This document shows, in pieces, positions 8,980-18,113 of a stretch of 64,000 nt of DNA. A program made the translations under genes and the position numbers. Below the pieces are notes generated by a model. That model saw only the letters and a program-made list of their open reading frames with translations. It ran no database searches and had not been told where the DNA came from. Numbering within the stretch: the first letter of the stretch is position 1; the number at the start of each line of letters is the position of its first letter. Origin of the DNA: Hyphomicrobiales bacterium (GTDB lineage Bacteria; Pseudomonadota; Alphaproteobacteria; Rhizobiales; Beijerinckiaceae); NCBI GenBank assembly GCA_900473415.1, contig UCLR01000045.1, forward strand, positions 1-64,000, read 5' to 3'.

Positions 8980-8994
8980 TTAACGTGCGGTTTA
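8980..8994. promoter_or_regulatory. Candidate CtrA-type site (TTAA-N7-TTTA)
   Basis: TTAACGTGCGGTTTA lies 64 bp upstream of the first chemotaxis receptor start. It matches the alphaproteobacterial CtrA consensus TTAA-N7-TTAA at seven of eight fixed positions. CtrA commonly controls motility and chemotaxis genes in this class, so the location is sensible, but a short AT motif can arise by chance. Confidence 0.35.
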
Positions 8995-9057
8995 CCGCGT
9001 TTCTCTACGTTTCGGAAGAAGTCCCGGCCGACTGGGGGACACTGAGGAACGCCCTAT

Positions 9058-10542
9058 ATGAACGCGCTGGCTCTCAAGGTTGATCCGCCGGGCTATGATA
9101 GAGCGCAGTCGCATTCCGCCTCCGCCGCGGCCACGCTCCCGGAGACGGGGGCCGAGCGTGCCGTGCGTGAGATCTCCGATCGTTTCAGCAAGCTCAGCGC
9201 CGAAATCACCGATGTCTCCGGCCGGATCGGCGACGTGACGCAGCAATTCGGCGATCAGACGGACGGCCTGCACCGGGTCGTCGGCGTGGTCGAGCAGGTC
9301 TCGCGCGCCAACCATGCCATCCGCCAGGCAGCCGAGGGAGCACAGGAGGCGGCCACCGTGGTGCGCAGCGGGCTCGAGCGCGTGACGGGGTCGGTGAAGC
9401 TGGGCCTGAACGCGGCGCAGACGGACATCGAGATGCTTTCGCAGGAAGCCCAGTCGATGTCGCAGGCGCTGGCGCAGGCCGTCAGCGATGCGCACAAGGC
9501 GCGCGCCTCCAGCGATGCGATCCAGTCGATCACCCGCGAGATCCAGCTTCTGTCGATCAATGCCGGCGTCGAGGCCGCGCGCAGCGGCGAGGCCGGCAGG
9601 GGCTTCGCCGTCATCGCCGCGGCGGTGAAGGCGCTGGCTGAGCAGACGCGCGCGGCAACGGCGGCGAGCGCCGCGCAGCTCGACCAGTTGGTGAAGGCCG
9701 TCGATGCGCTCTCCCGTCGCAGCCAGGAGAACGCCCAGACAGCGCAACGCGCCCGCGAGGGCAGCCGGACGATCTCGCAGCAGGTGAGCGAATTCGACAG
9801 CTTCGGCCGCTCGGTGGTCGATCTGATCGGGGAAATCGAGGCAGTCTCGCGTCCGACGCGGGAGAATGCCGAGGCGTGTGCCAAGGCGGGCCATGATCTC
9901 GCCGGCCTGGTCGCTGGCGTCGATGCCTCGACCGACATCCTCGAACAGGCGGTAAGGCGCACGCAGAACCTCGTCTCGATCAGCGAGGGCGTGCTCGGAT
10001 CGATCGCCGCCTCCGGCGTACGGACGGCGCAGTCGGAGCTGATCGCGGCCGCGATGGAGACAGCCGCGACGATCGGCAACCTCTTCGAGGCCGCGCTGGA
10101 GCGCCGCGAGATCACGCCGGAGGAGCTCTTCGACGATAACTACCGGCCGGTGCCGGGCTCCGATCCGCAACAGCACATGACGCGTTTCGTCGCGCTGACC
10201 GACCGGCTGCTGCCGCCGTTGCAGGAGAAGCTGCTCGGCGCCAATGGACGGATCGTGTTCTGCGCGGCGGTGGACCGCAACGGATTCCTGCCGACACATA
10301 ACCAGAAATATTCGCAAGCCCAGGGGCCGGATCCCGTCTGGAACAACGCGAACTGCCGCAACCGTCGTCTCTTCAACGACCGGACGGGCCTCGCCGGTGC
10401 GCGCAACCGCAAGCCCTTTCTGCTGCAGAGCTACCGTCGCGACATGGGCGGCGGCGAGTTCCTGGTGATGGAAGACCTCTCGGCGCCGATCATGGTCAGG
10501 GGCCGGCACTGGGGCGGCTTCAGGATCGGCCTCAAGGTCTAG
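9058..10542 (+). CDS. Soluble methyl-accepting chemotaxis protein with C-terminal sensor-like domain
   Basis: A 494-residue receptor without membrane segments. The central part is an MCP signalling coiled coil whose hairpin tip reads SINAGVEAARSGEAGRGFAVIAAAVKALAEQT, a diverged form of the usual NAAVEAARAG tip. The last 130 residues form a conserved block (FCAAVDRNGFLPTHN, NRRLFNDRTGLAGARN, YRRDMGGGEFLVMEDL) found at the C-terminus of many proteobacterial MCPs and thought to be a sensory domain. It therefore probably senses a cytoplasmic signal and controls CheA. It is the first gene of the chemotaxis cluster, with GAGG 15 bp before the ATG. The cue is unknown. Confidence 0.85.
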   Translation: MNALALKVDPPGYDRAQSHSASAAATLPETGAERAVREISDRFSKLSAEITDVSGRIGDVTQQFGDQTDGLHRVVGVVEQVSRANHAIRQAAEGAQEAATVVRSGLERVTGSVKLGLNAAQTDIEMLSQEAQSMSQALAQAVSDAHKARASSDAIQSITREIQLLSINAGVEAARSGEAGRGFAVIAAAVKALAEQTRAATAASAAQLDQLVKAVDALSRRSQENAQTAQRAREGSRTISQQVSEFDSFGRSVVDLIGEIEAVSRPTRENAEACAKAGHDLAGLVAGVDASTDILEQAVRRTQNLVSISEGVLGSIAASGVRTAQSELIAAAMETAATIGNLFEAALERREITPEELFDDNYRPVPGSDPQQHMTRFVALTDRLLPPLQEKLLGANGRIVFCAAVDRNGFLPTHNQKYSQAQGPDPVWNNANCRNRRLFNDRTGLAGARNRKPFLLQSYRRDMGGGEFLVMEDLSAPIMVRGRHWGGFRIGLKV

Positions 10543-10596
10543 AGATTTCGCCTATGCCTGCCCGTCGCGTCGAGTGAGTAGTCCCGAGTCCGCTCC

Positions 10597-11064
10597 ATGC
10601 ATATCGCGCCATCCTTCCCGAACCTCTCGGTGCTGCTGATCGACCCCAGCGCGCACTATCGGCGCATTGTGCGGACCATGCTCTACCAGGCGCAGCTCAA
10701 CCGCATCTTCGAGGCGCACGATCTCACCCAGGCGGCTTCGACCTTCATCCAGAAGCAGCCGAACATCGTGATCCTCGACTGGGACCTGCCCGATGGCGGC
10801 AGCATCAAGTGCTTGGCCGCGATCCGCTCCTTCAAGACCTCGCCCTTCACCAAAGCGCCGGTGCTGGTGATGATGGAGCGGCCGGATCGGCGCTCGGTGC
10901 TGCAGGCGGCGCGGCTCGGCGCGCATGAGATCGTCACCAAGCCGATCTCGCCGAACAATCTCTGGCTGCACCTCTCCGGCATCATCAACATGCCGCGCCG
11001 GTACAAGGAGGTGGACGGCAAGATCACGCTGGTGCCGCGCGCCATCAGCAACGCGATCTTCTGA
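10597..11064 (+). CDS. CheY-like single-domain receiver, atypical
   Basis: A 155-residue receiver protein. The phospho-acceptor is Asp61 in VILDWDLP, and the switch lysine lies in VTKPIS. The acidic pocket has only one aspartate (LLIDPS) where two are normal, and the usual Thr/Ser at the end of strand 4 is replaced in VLVMME. Phosphorylation may therefore be weak or regulated differently. A 30-residue C-terminal extension (MPRRYKEVDGKITLVP) follows the domain. It sits between the soluble receptor and the STAS gene of the chemotaxis cluster, so it probably acts as a signal modulator there. Confidence 0.8.
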   Translation: MHIAPSFPNLSVLLIDPSAHYRRIVRTMLYQAQLNRIFEAHDLTQAASTFIQKQPNIVILDWDLPDGGSIKCLAAIRSFKTSPFTKAPVLVMMERPDRRSVLQAARLGAHEIVTKPISPNNLWLHLSGIINMPRRYKEVDGKITLVPRAISNAIF

Positions 11065-11253
11065 GAGCGGCGACGGACTTCGCAGCCCTCCTCCTGAGGC
11101 GCCACGCCAGCGGCGTCTCGAAGGATGAGGGCATTCCATCAAACTGGTGCGGGGCTGCCCACAAAGCGCCCGAAGTCTTGATGGCGCTCCCGATGCTTAG
11201 AGGAATTTTTACCAATTTGCTGTGATGCTCCAAGGGCAACCTGGGTCGCCTGC
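11065..11253. other. Short non-coding gap within chemotaxis cluster
   Basis: A 189-bp gap holds no gene. It contains inverted GC-rich matter near 11090-11110 and an AT-rich AGGAATTTTTACC just before the STAS gene. A secondary promoter for the STAS-cheY-cheA part is possible but no consensus is clear. Confidence 0.35.
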
Positions 11254-11535
11254 ATGGTCATCACCGTATCGCTCCCGCAATTTCTCGGCCGCGCCGAGGC
11301 CGCGACATTTCGTAATCAGCTCCTGGTCGCACTGGAGCAGAAGGAGAGCATCGCCGTCGAATGCGCCGATGCGGGGCCGCTTCCCAGCCTCTGGATCCAA
11401 CTTCTTCATTCGGCTGCCACCAGCGCCAAGGCGCTGGGGCTTTCGGTGACGCTCAAGGCCGTCTCCGAAGAATGCCGCGAATCCCTGCGCGCCATCGGCT
11501 TCGATGCCGCCCAGAGCGCCCTCGTCCTGGAGTGA
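11254..11535 (+). CDS. STAS-domain protein of chemotaxis cluster
   Basis: A 93-residue protein with the size and strand/helix pattern of a STAS (anti-sigma-factor-antagonist) domain. The opening VITVSLPQFLG leads to a central GPLPSLWIQLLHSA, where Ser45 occupies the usual phosphorylatable position, and then LGLSVTLKAVSEECRESLRAIGF. Small STAS proteins occur upstream of cheY-cheA in several alphaproteobacterial chemotaxis operons; their role is not well settled. It is followed after 3 bp by cheY. The start at 11254 is the first methionine that fits the domain. Confidence 0.7.
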   Translation: MVITVSLPQFLGRAEAATFRNQLLVALEQKESIAVECADAGPLPSLWIQLLHSAATSAKALGLSVTLKAVSEECRESLRAIGFDAAQSALVLE

Positions 11536-11538
11536 CGC

Positions 11539-11898
11539 ATGAAAATCCTCGCGATCGACGACACCAAGACTCTGCTCAGCCTGCTCAGCATGACGCTGCG
11601 GAATGCCGGCCATGAGGTGGCGGAGGCCGAGAACGGCGAGGACGGCCTGACCAAATTCGACGCCTTCAAGCCCGATCTGGTCATCACCGACCTCAACATG
11701 CCGATCATGGACGGAATCGAGTTCACGCGCGCCTGCCGCTCGCGGCCGACTGGTCAGAACACGCCGATCATCGTGCTGACCACCGAGAACGGAGCCGAGA
11801 TCAAGGCCGAGGGGCGCCGCGCCGGCGCCAGCGCCTGGATGGTCAAGCCCTTCGAACCCAACACGCTGCTCGGCCTCGTCGCGCGCTACCAGAATTGA
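11539..11898 (+). CDS. cheY: Chemotaxis response regulator CheY
   Basis: A 119-residue single receiver domain with all canonical residues: the acidic pair in AIDDTK, phospho-acceptor Asp51 in VITDLNMP, threonine in VLTTEN and lysine in MVKPFEP. CheA-phosphorylated CheY binds the flagellar motor switch or acts as phosphate sink. It is coupled to the STAS gene (3 bp) and followed 10 bp later by cheA. With a second cheY at the end of the cluster, one copy probably drives the motor and the other drains phosphate, as in other alphaproteobacteria; which is which cannot be told. Confidence 0.9.
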   Translation: MKILAIDDTKTLLSLLSMTLRNAGHEVAEAENGEDGLTKFDAFKPDLVITDLNMPIMDGIEFTRACRSRPTGQNTPIIVLTTENGAEIKAEGRRAGASAWMVKPFEPNTLLGLVARYQN

Positions 11899-11908
11899 AG
11901 GCCGGCTG

Positions 11909-14251
11909 ATGGATCCGTTGGCAGAACTCAAACAGACTTTCTTCCAGGAGTGCGAGGAGCTGCTCGGCGCCCTGGAGCAGACGCTCCAGGCGCTCGACGA
12001 GGGCTCGAACGATTCGGAAGACGTCAATGCAGCCTTCCGCGCCATCCACTCGATCAAGGGTGGCGCGGGGGCTTTCGGCTGTACGGAACTGGTCGGCTTC
12101 GCCCATGTCTTCGAGGCGGCGCTGGATCATCTGCGCTCCGGCCGCGTCGCCATCGACGATGCGCCCTTCGCGTTGTTCCTGCGCTGCTCCGACGCGGTTG
12201 CCGATCTGGTCTCGGCAGCACGCAACGGCGAGCCCGCCACGGAACGCCCCGATCTTCTGGCCGCGCTCGAGCAGGTCGGCAAGGGCCCGCAGGCCGACGT
12301 GCCTGCGCCGGCGGCCGCACCGGCTCCGGTTACAGTTGCGCCCGCTCCGGCTGCCCCGACTCCGGCTCCTGCCCCGGCCAGCGACGACGCTCCTCTCGGC
12401 ATCGCCGCGCTTGGCGGCTTGATCGCCATGGTCGAGGCCAAGACCGGCGCTGCCGCCGCTTCGGCCGATGACGGCTGGGACGACGAGCCCGTTGCGGCGC
12501 CCGTTGCCGCCGCCAAGCCCGGCCGCGACGTGCGCCTGCGCATCATGCCCGAGACGGACCTCTTCCGCCGCGTCATCGAGCCTCGCGTCGTGCTGGGCTC
12601 GCTCCCGACCGAGGACATCGTCTCGATCCGCTGCGATCTGAGCCAGGTGCCGCCGCTCGAAAGCCTCGACGTCAGCGACTGCTTCATGCGCTTCGACGTG
12701 ATGCTGCGCACCGAGCTGTCCATCGAGGACCTGCACGGGCGCTTCGACTTCAGCCTCGCGAGCGAGGAGTTCGAGGTCGCCTTCGTCGAGGAGGGCGAGG
12801 AAGCCGCCGCGGAAGCCCCGGCCGAGGCTGCCGGCGCGGCGCCCGAGGTTCCGAGCGCCGTCGCTGCCGATCTCTCGGCGATTCTGGCCAAGCTCGGTCC
12901 CGCTTCGGAACCCGTGGTCCAGCCCGATATCCGGCCGGCAGCACCGGTTGCAGCCGCCCCTGTGGCGGAGCCGCCAGCCGTCCGACAGGCGCAGCGCGCT
13001 CCGGCCAACGAAGCTGCCGGGCGTCAGCGCCAGGCGGTCAGCGTGCGCGTCGACCTCGACCGCATCGACAAGCTGATGAACCTGGTCGGCGAGATTGTCA
13101 TCACCCAGTCCATGCTGGTCGAATGCGTCCGCTCGCTGCCCTACGACGTCTATGCCAAGACGGCCGAAGGCATCGCGACCCTGTCGCGCCAGACGCGCGA
13201 ACTGCAGGACCATGTCATGGCCGTTCGCGCGCAGCCGGTGAAGGCGGTGTTCCAGCGCATGCCGCGTCTCGTGCGCGAGCTCGCCCAGGCGCTCGGCAAG
13301 GAAGTGCGCCTCGTGCTCGAAGGTGAGAACACCGAGGTCGACAAGACGATCATCGAGGAGCTCGCCGATCCGCTGACGCATATGATCCGCAACTCGATGG
13401 ATCACGGCGTCGAGACCCCGGACGAACGCAGCGAGGCCGGCAAGCCGCGCGAGGGCACGATCAAGCTGATCGCCGAGCACCGCGCCGGCCGTATCGTCAT
13501 CTCCGTTACCGATGACGGGCGCGGCATCAACCGCGACCGACTGCTCGCCAAGGCCCGTTCGCGCGGCCTCGTCGGCGCCGACGAGCGGCTCGCGCCGGAA
13601 GAGATCGACCAGCTGATCTTCGCCGCCGGCCTCTCGACGGCCGAGCAGGTCAGCGACATCTCCGGCCGCGGCGTCGGCATGGACGTGGTGCGCCGGAACG
13701 TGGAATCGCTCGGCGGTCGCATCAGCGTCGACTCCGAACCCGGCCGCGGCTGCAAGTTCACGCTGGCCCTGCCGCTGACCCTGGCCGTGCTCGAAGGCAT
13801 GGTGATCCGCTGCGGCGACGACCGATACGTCATTCCGATCGCCTCGGTGATCGAGACCCAGCATCTCGCCTCGACCCCGATCGAGCGCCTGCCCTTCGGT
13901 CAGGAAGTGCTGCGCTGGCGCGGCGAAGTCACCCCGCTCTACCGCTTGGGCGACGTGATGGGCTCGACCGGCCAGACCCACGAGAACATCGTGATCATCG
14001 CGGAGACCGAGCGCGGCAACAATGTCGGCATCGCGGTCGACGAGATCGTCGGCCAGCAGCAGGTCGTCGTGAAGAGCCTCGAGGCCAATTTCGGCACGGT
14101 CAACGGCGCTTCGGCGGCGACGATCCTCGGCGACGGCCTCGTCGCGCTGATCCTGGACATCGACTCCATGCTTCGACTGGCCGCCTCGGGCGTCCGGCCC
14201 AACGTCTCAGATATCAAGAACACTCTTTCTGACCTCAAGCTGGCGGTATGA
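11909..14251 (+). CDS. cheA: Chemotaxis histidine kinase CheA
   Basis: A 780-residue kinase that passes receptor signals to CheY and CheB. Order: Hpt domain with phospho-His47 (AIHSIKGGAGAF), an Ala/Pro-rich linker, a P2-like region (about 205-295, LRIMPETDLFRRVIEP), a second Ala/Pro linker, the dimerisation helices (DRIDKLMNLVGEIVITQ), the ATPase with MIRNSMDHGVE, DDGRGIN and GRGVGMDVVRR, and a C-terminal CheW-like domain. The linkers are long, which makes the protein larger than E. coli CheA (654). The stop overlaps the cheW start (ATGA). Confidence 0.96.
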   Translation: MDPLAELKQTFFQECEELLGALEQTLQALDEGSNDSEDVNAAFRAIHSIKGGAGAFGCTELVGFAHVFEAALDHLRSGRVAIDDAPFALFLRCSDAVADLVSAARNGEPATERPDLLAALEQVGKGPQADVPAPAAAPAPVTVAPAPAAPTPAPAPASDDAPLGIAALGGLIAMVEAKTGAAAASADDGWDDEPVAAPVAAAKPGRDVRLRIMPETDLFRRVIEPRVVLGSLPTEDIVSIRCDLSQVPPLESLDVSDCFMRFDVMLRTELSIEDLHGRFDFSLASEEFEVAFVEEGEEAAAEAPAEAAGAAPEVPSAVAADLSAILAKLGPASEPVVQPDIRPAAPVAAAPVAEPPAVRQAQRAPANEAAGRQRQAVSVRVDLDRIDKLMNLVGEIVITQSMLVECVRSLPYDVYAKTAEGIATLSRQTRELQDHVMAVRAQPVKAVFQRMPRLVRELAQALGKEVRLVLEGENTEVDKTIIEELADPLTHMIRNSMDHGVETPDERSEAGKPREGTIKLIAEHRAGRIVISVTDDGRGINRDRLLAKARSRGLVGADERLAPEEIDQLIFAAGLSTAEQVSDISGRGVGMDVVRRNVESLGGRISVDSEPGRGCKFTLALPLTLAVLEGMVIRCGDDRYVIPIASVIETQHLASTPIERLPFGQEVLRWRGEVTPLYRLGDVMGSTGQTHENIVIIAETERGNNVGIAVDEIVGQQQVVVKSLEANFGTVNGASAATILGDGLVALILDIDSMLRLAASGVRPNVSDIKNTLSDLKLAV

Positions 14252-14760
14252 CCATGAGCCTCGAATTCGGCGAAAAGCACTTTTCTTCTGCGCAGCCGGA
14301 ATCGGCCGCGCGCCGCATCGTCACCTTCAAGGTCGGCGACCGCACCTTCGGCATCGACGTCGGCATGGTCCGCGAGATCAAGGGCTGGCAGGCGACGACC
14401 CCGCTGCCGCATGCGGCTCCGCATGTGCGCGGCGTGCTCAACCTGCGCGGCGTTATCCTCGCGGTCTATGATCTGCGCACCGCGATCGGCCTGGGCGTCA
14501 CCGACGCCACCGCCACCCATGTCATCGTCGTCGTCGACGTCGAGGACAAGACGGCGGGCCTGCTGGTCGACTCGGTCTCGGACATCGTCGATGTTCCGGT
14601 CTCGGCTGTCCGCCCGGTCCCGGACATGGAGCGCGACGAGCACGGCCTGATCGAGGGCCTCGTCCTGCTCGACAGCGACATCGTGGCGCTGCTCGACCTG
14701 GCGGCGGTGGTCCGCGACGGTGGCGGCGACGTCGCCCTCAAGACCGCTCGCGCCGCCTGA
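14248..14760 (+). CDS. cheW: Chemotaxis coupling protein CheW
   Basis: A 170-residue SH3-like adaptor that docks CheA onto receptors. Typical motifs are VTFKVGDRTFGIDVGMVREI, PHVRGVLNLRGVILAVYDLR, VIVVVDVEDKTAGLLVDSVSDIV and GLVLLDSDIVALLDL. It overlaps cheA by 4 bp, so the two are translationally coupled and made in proportion. An alternative start lies two codons in (MSLEF). Confidence 0.95.
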   Translation: MTMSLEFGEKHFSSAQPESAARRIVTFKVGDRTFGIDVGMVREIKGWQATTPLPHAAPHVRGVLNLRGVILAVYDLRTAIGLGVTDATATHVIVVVDVEDKTAGLLVDSVSDIVDVPVSAVRPVPDMERDEHGLIEGLVLLDSDIVALLDLAAVVRDGGGDVALKTARAA

Positions 14761-14825
14761 GCCTTCCGAAGACCGCCCGAGCGTAGCGTCCAGATGCGGG
14801 CCTGACTAAGAAACGATTGCATTTT

Positions 14826-16640
14826 ATGGGCACCGCGCTCGGCCCCCTCACGCATCTCTCCGTCAGCCAGCCTCTGACGGCCGCCGGTTCGGCGGTTCTG
14901 GCTGGCGGCCTCGCGCACTATGCGGCGACGACCGGCAACCCCCTCATGGGCGCGCTGGCCGTTTCCGCTGTTGCGCTGCTCGGCGGGACCGCCGCCTGGG
15001 TGGCGACGCGCCGGATCGCGCGGATTTCCAAGGCGGCTTCGCACCTCGCCAGCGGCGGGGCTGCCCTGGAACCGGCTGCTTTGCAGGGTTCGGGCGAAGG
15101 GGCGGAGCTCGCGCGCGCGCTCGCCGCTCTGCATGAGCAGGGCCGGGAAGCGGTTCGGCTCAAGGCCGCGCTCGACCATGGCCGCGCCAATGTCATGATC
15201 TGCGACGCGCAAGGCCAGGCAATCTATGTCAGCAAGGGTCTGCTGCGCTTCTTCGGCGAAGCGCAGGAGGATTTCCGCGCCGCCTTTCCGGGCTGCTCGG
15301 CCAAGGACATGATCGGCCGCGTCATGGAGCGCGTGCAGTTCCATCCAGCCGGCGGGCAGCCGGTGCGCCTGGCGCTCGGCCGCCGCACGGTCTGCCTGAC
15401 GCTCGCACCGATTGCAGCCGCCGATGGCCGCAGCCTCGGCATCGCCGTCGAATGGCGGGAGCTGACCGACGAGCTTTCCGCCGGCGCCGAAGTCGCCGAG
15501 ATGATCGGCGCCGCCGTGGAAGGTGATTTCTCCCGGCGCGTCTCGCCGGAGGGCAAGCCCGCGACGCTGGCGTCGATCGCCGAAGGCATGAATCGGATCA
15601 ACGGGATCATCGACACGGCGTTTGCCGACCTCGCGGACGTCGCGGAGGGGCTGGTCCAGGGTGACCTGACGCGGCGCATGACCGGCAGCTACCGGGGGCG
15701 GCTCGTCACGTTCCAGCAGGATTTCAATGGCGCGCTCGACCGGGTGGCCGAGACCATCGAGGCGCTACGCGAAACGGCGGGCTGGGCTTCCCACGCTGCT
15801 GCCGATGTCAGTGGCGCGACGGAGGATCTCTCAGTGCGCTCAGGCCGGGCGGCGGCCGAGCTCGGCGCCGCATCGGGCGCAGCCGAGAAGATCGCGGCCT
15901 TGGTCCGGAACAGCACCGACCGCTCCCGCCAGGCGAGCGAGCTCACCGGCGAGACGATGAGCGTCGCGCAGGAAGGCCAGAGCGTGGTCGCCCGCGCGGT
16001 CGATGCCATCGAGCGGATCGAAGGCTCGTCGCAGCGCATTTCCGAGATCATCGGCGTCATCGACGAGATCGCCTTCCAGACCAATCTCCTCGCGCTCAAT
16101 GCGGCGGTCGAAGCGGCGCGCGCGGGTGATGCCGGCAAGGGCTTCGCCGTGGTGGCGAGCGAGGTGCGCTCGCTCGCGCAACGCTCCGCGCAAGCTGCCA
16201 AGGATATCAAGGGCCTGATCGCTTCGTCGAACGGACAGGTGGCGGAAGGTGCGGGGCTCGTCAGGCAGACCGGCGCGACGCTGGACCGGATCATGGCGGC
16301 GGTGGGCAAGGTCTCCGCGACGGTCGCGGAAATTTCAGCCGTGGCGGCGGAACAGGCGCACGGCATCGGGGAGATGAGCAGAACCGTGACGCAGGTGGAT
16401 GCAGGTATCCGGCAGAATGCCGAGCTGGCCGAGCGGAGCGCGCTTGCGGCAGGCGAACTCGCCGGCCAGATCGCCGCGATGAACGAGATCGCTGATGCCT
16501 TTCGGCCCGGCGTCGCGGCCGCCTGGGTCGAGCCGGCGCATCAGCGGCGGCTCGCGCCTGCCTCGATGGCCCCTGAGTCTCGCGCATCGTTCCAGCCGGC
16601 CGAGCGCCGGCTCGCCTCCGGAAGCCGGATGAGGGGCTAG
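14826..16640 (+). CDS. Membrane methyl-accepting chemotaxis protein with PAS and HAMP-like regions
   Basis: A 604-residue receptor. Two hydrophobic segments lie near the N-terminus (about 15-35 and 40-60) with almost no periplasmic loop. A PAS-like domain follows (DHGRANVMICDAQGQAIYVSKG), then two HAMP-like helices (AEMIGAAVEGDFSRRV and DVAEGLVQGDLTRRM). The conserved signalling tip is EIAFQTNLLALNAAVEAARAGDAGKGFAVVASEVRSLA-like, near residue 415-450. The layout suggests cytoplasmic sensing through PAS, perhaps redox or energy state. The ATG at 14826 is preferred over an upstream TTG. It lies between cheW and cheR. Confidence 0.9.
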   Translation: MGTALGPLTHLSVSQPLTAAGSAVLAGGLAHYAATTGNPLMGALAVSAVALLGGTAAWVATRRIARISKAASHLASGGAALEPAALQGSGEGAELARALAALHEQGREAVRLKAALDHGRANVMICDAQGQAIYVSKGLLRFFGEAQEDFRAAFPGCSAKDMIGRVMERVQFHPAGGQPVRLALGRRTVCLTLAPIAAADGRSLGIAVEWRELTDELSAGAEVAEMIGAAVEGDFSRRVSPEGKPATLASIAEGMNRINGIIDTAFADLADVAEGLVQGDLTRRMTGSYRGRLVTFQQDFNGALDRVAETIEALRETAGWASHAAADVSGATEDLSVRSGRAAAELGAASGAAEKIAALVRNSTDRSRQASELTGETMSVAQEGQSVVARAVDAIERIEGSSQRISEIIGVIDEIAFQTNLLALNAAVEAARAGDAGKGFAVVASEVRSLAQRSAQAAKDIKGLIASSNGQVAEGAGLVRQTGATLDRIMAAVGKVSATVAEISAVAAEQAHGIGEMSRTVTQVDAGIRQNAELAERSALAAGELAGQIAAMNEIADAFRPGVAAAWVEPAHQRRLAPASMAPESRASFQPAERRLASGSRMRG

Positions 16641-16644
16641 CGCC

Positions 16645-17520
16645 ATGTCGACGACTGCCGTGCATCAACCCACCTCGAGCTTTCAGCCGGCCTTTGCCGA
16701 TGGCACGCTGACGCGCGAGGACATGAACTTCATCGCCAGGCTGGTCTACGAGCAGGCCGGCATCGTCATCCGCGAGCACAAGGAGGCGATGACGCGCGGG
16801 CGGCTGGCGCGGCGCGTCAAGGCGCTGGGGCTGAACTCCGTCGCGGAATATTGCGCCTTCCTGAAGACGCCGCATGCTGCCGGCGAGCTGCCGGAGCTGA
16901 TCAACGCGGTGACGACGAACCACACCGCCTTCTTCCGCGAACGCCACCATTTCGACCATCTCGGCCGGGAGGTGATGCCGCGGCTGATGCAGGAGAGGGC
17001 AGGGCGGCGCGGACGTATCCGCATCTGGTCCTCGGCCTGCTCTTCGGGTGAGGAGGCCTATTCGATTGCGGCGACCTGCCGGGACGCGATGGGCTCGCGC
17101 AGCGATCTCGACTTCAGGATCCTGGCGACCGACATCGACACCGACATCCTGGCGAAGGCCGAGGCCGGCATCTATCCGGCCGACCAGTTCGAGCGCCTGC
17201 CGGCCGATGCCCGGACCATGCTGAAGCTCGAGGGCGGGGGCCGCGGCGAGACGCGCATCGCCGAGGACCTGCGCCGGCTGGTTTCCTTCAAGCGGCTCAA
17301 CCTGATCGAGCGTTGGCCCATGAGCGGGCCGTTCGACGTCATCTTCTGCCGCAACGTCTTCATCTATTTCGACACGCAGACCAAGGCCTCGATCCTCGAC
17401 CGTTTCGTCGCCCTGCTGTCGCCCGGTGGCTTCCTCTATCTCGGCCATTCGGAATCGCTGCCGTCGCCGCATCCGCAGCTGCGTCTGATCGGCCGGACCA
17501 TCTACGAGAGGACTGCATGA
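16645..17520 (+). CDS. cheR: Chemotaxis protein methyltransferase CheR
   Basis: A 291-residue SAM-dependent enzyme that methylates receptor glutamates for adaptation. The N-terminal helical domain contains TTNHTAFFRERHHF, and the SAM-binding core has RIWSSACSSGEEAYSIA, ILATDIDTDIL and FDVIFCRNVFIYFD. It begins 4 bp after the receptor gene and ends overlapping cheD by 4 bp (ATGA). Confidence 0.95.
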   Translation: MSTTAVHQPTSSFQPAFADGTLTREDMNFIARLVYEQAGIVIREHKEAMTRGRLARRVKALGLNSVAEYCAFLKTPHAAGELPELINAVTTNHTAFFRERHHFDHLGREVMPRLMQERAGRRGRIRIWSSACSSGEEAYSIAATCRDAMGSRSDLDFRILATDIDTDILAKAEAGIYPADQFERLPADARTMLKLEGGGRGETRIAEDLRRLVSFKRLNLIERWPMSGPFDVIFCRNVFIYFDTQTKASILDRFVALLSPGGFLYLGHSESLPSPHPQLRLIGRTIYERTA

Positions 17521-18113
17521 GCGTATCACGATCCTCTCGCCGCTACTTCGACCCGCGCTTTGAGGCGACGATCATCACGGTCGCGCCGGGCGAGCACGAG
17601 ATCACCTCGGCCAAGGACGAGATCGTCGCGACCGTGCTCGGTTCCTGCGTCTCCGTCTGCCTGCGCGATCCGCAGGTCGGCATCGGCGGCCTCAACCATT
17701 TCCTGCTGCCGCGCAGCAATGGCAGTGCCGACGCCGGCGCCGGCGAGCGCTATGGCGACACGGCGATGGAGGTCCTGATCAACGACCTGCTCAAGCGCGG
17801 CGCCAAGCGCAGCCATTTCGAGGCGAAGGTGTTCGGCGGGGCGCGCGTGCTCTCCGGTGCGACGATGCTCGCCATCGGCGACAACAATGTCTCCTTCGTC
17901 ATGGAATTCCTGAACCGCGAGGGCATCCCGATCGTCTCAAAGGACGTCGGCGGCAATCGCTCGCGGCGCATCCACTACCAGCCCTCCACGGGCCGGGCCT
18001 GGGTCCAGCATGTCCAGCCGACTGCGCGCGACAGCGACCAGGAGCAGGAAATCGCCTACCTCAACCGCCTCAAGACCCAGCCTGTTGCGGGTGAAGTGGA
18101 GATCTTCTCATGA
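17517..18113 (+). CDS. cheD: Chemoreceptor glutamine deamidase CheD
   Basis: A 198-residue protein that deamidates receptor glutamines and, in other bacteria, interacts with CheC. The catalytic Cys lies in TVLGSCVSVCLRD and the His in GGLNHFLLPR. KVFGGARVL and GNRSRRIHYQPSTGRAWV complete the family signature. No cheC is present. The ATG at 17517 overlaps the cheR stop and the end overlaps cheB, so cheR-cheD-cheB are coupled. Confidence 0.95.
   Translation: MSVSRSSRRYFDPRFEATIITVAPGEHEITSAKDEIVATVLGSCVSVCLRDPQVGIGGLNHFLLPRSNGSADAGAGERYGDTAMEVLINDLLKRGAKRSHFEAKVFGGARVLSGATMLAIGDNNVSFVMEFLNREGIPIVSKDVGGNRSRRIHYQPSTGRAWVQHVQPTARDSDQEQEIAYLNRLKTQPVAGEVEIFS

Noticed and set aside
11843..13981. A 712-codon open frame antisense to cheA
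   Set aside because: It is a shadow frame of cheA; the protein lacks domains and the region is fully explained by CheA modules.
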